Shown piece by piece: positions 5,864 through 5,967 of a DNA stretch of 5,967 nucleotides; within the stretch, counting starts at the first letter, position 1, and every line of letters begins with the position of its first letter. The position numbers and the translations under genes were made by a program. The notes beneath the pieces were generated by a model. The model ran no database searches. It was given only the letters and a program-made list of their open reading frames with translations, and had not been told where the DNA came from. The DNA lies in NCBI GenBank assembly GCA_003242505.1, contig QGUP01000133.1, forward strand, positions 1 through 5,967. The letters run 5' to 3'. Origin of the DNA: Bacillota bacterium. Its GTDB lineage: Bacteria > Bacillota > Sulfobacillia > Symbiobacteriales > ZC4RG38.

Positions 5864-5967
5864 TCACTTGGTGATGAGGGTGAAGTCCCCCTGAAACCGG
5901 TAGAGGTCCGCGGCCGGCCCCCGGGCGCCCTTGCGCTTCTTCCCGGTCTTCACCAGCGGGGGCTGGT
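5864..5967 (-). CDS. C-terminal end of an unidentified protein, possibly a NUDIX/winged-helix NAD regulator
   Basis: Only 33 codons and the TGA stop (5866-5864) are inside the window; the start lies beyond the right edge. The visible residues include LVKTGKKRKGARGPAADLYRF and end in GDFTLITK. The basic, Gly-rich turn followed by GPA.LYRF resembles the wing of the winged-helix domain that ends NrtR-type NUDIX regulators, which control NAD salvage genes in other bacteria. The position, 36 nt upstream of pncA and pncB in the same direction, fits that idea. This is a resemblance from memory over a short stretch, so the function is not assigned. Reading frame support: the other two minus frames in this stretch lack this motif-like pattern, and one has a stop near the edge. 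Confidence 0.6.
   Translation of the reverse strand, partial: QPPLVKTGKKRKGARGPAADLYRFQGDFTLITK

Overview
The window is about 70% G+C by eye, and every gene I can support lies on the minus strand. The order, read right to left in transcription order, is: the 3' end of an unidentified gene (5864-5967), a nicotinamidase-type hydrolase (pncA-like, 5228-5827), nicotinate phosphoribosyltransferase (pncB, 3707-5158), a 330-bp gene-free gap, the UvrD/PcrA helicase (pcrA, 938-3364), and the N-terminal 304 residues of NAD-dependent DNA ligase (ligA, 1-912, running off the left edge). The pcrA-ligA pair, strong AGGAGG-type ribosome binding sites, GTG and TTG starts, and high G+C point to a high-GC Bacillota (for example the Symbiobacterium, Thermaerobacter or Limnochordia type). 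That assignment is inference from layout and composition.

The right half is a Preiss-Handler NAD salvage unit. The PncA-like enzyme would convert nicotinamide to nicotinate, and PncB would convert nicotinate to nicotinate mononucleotide. The truncated gene just upstream ends in a wing-like basic/GPA.LYRF segment that resembles the C-terminus of NUDIX/winged-helix regulators (NrtR type), but only 33 residues are visible. The left half is a DNA repair and replication pair: the helicase PcrA and the ligase LigA, separated by 25 nt and probably co-transcribed. LigA also consumes NAD, so the products of the right half feed the enzyme of the left half, although the two groups look like separate transcription units.

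The gap at 3374-3706 is structured. It holds a strong GC hairpin (3573-3612), an array of four 23-bp repeats of exact period that begins inside the last codons of pncB, copies of a 9-bp arm that could pair alternatively with the hairpin, and a weaker array of about 30-bp units nearer pcrA. I found no convincing promoter there.

I did not find a new multi-gene system. The observations most worth a second look are a LigA motif IV in which the expected catalytic lysine is glutamate, a Gly/Tyr/Arg-rich insert in the PcrA tail, the repeat/hairpin region between pncB and pcrA, and the possible NAD regulator at the right edge.
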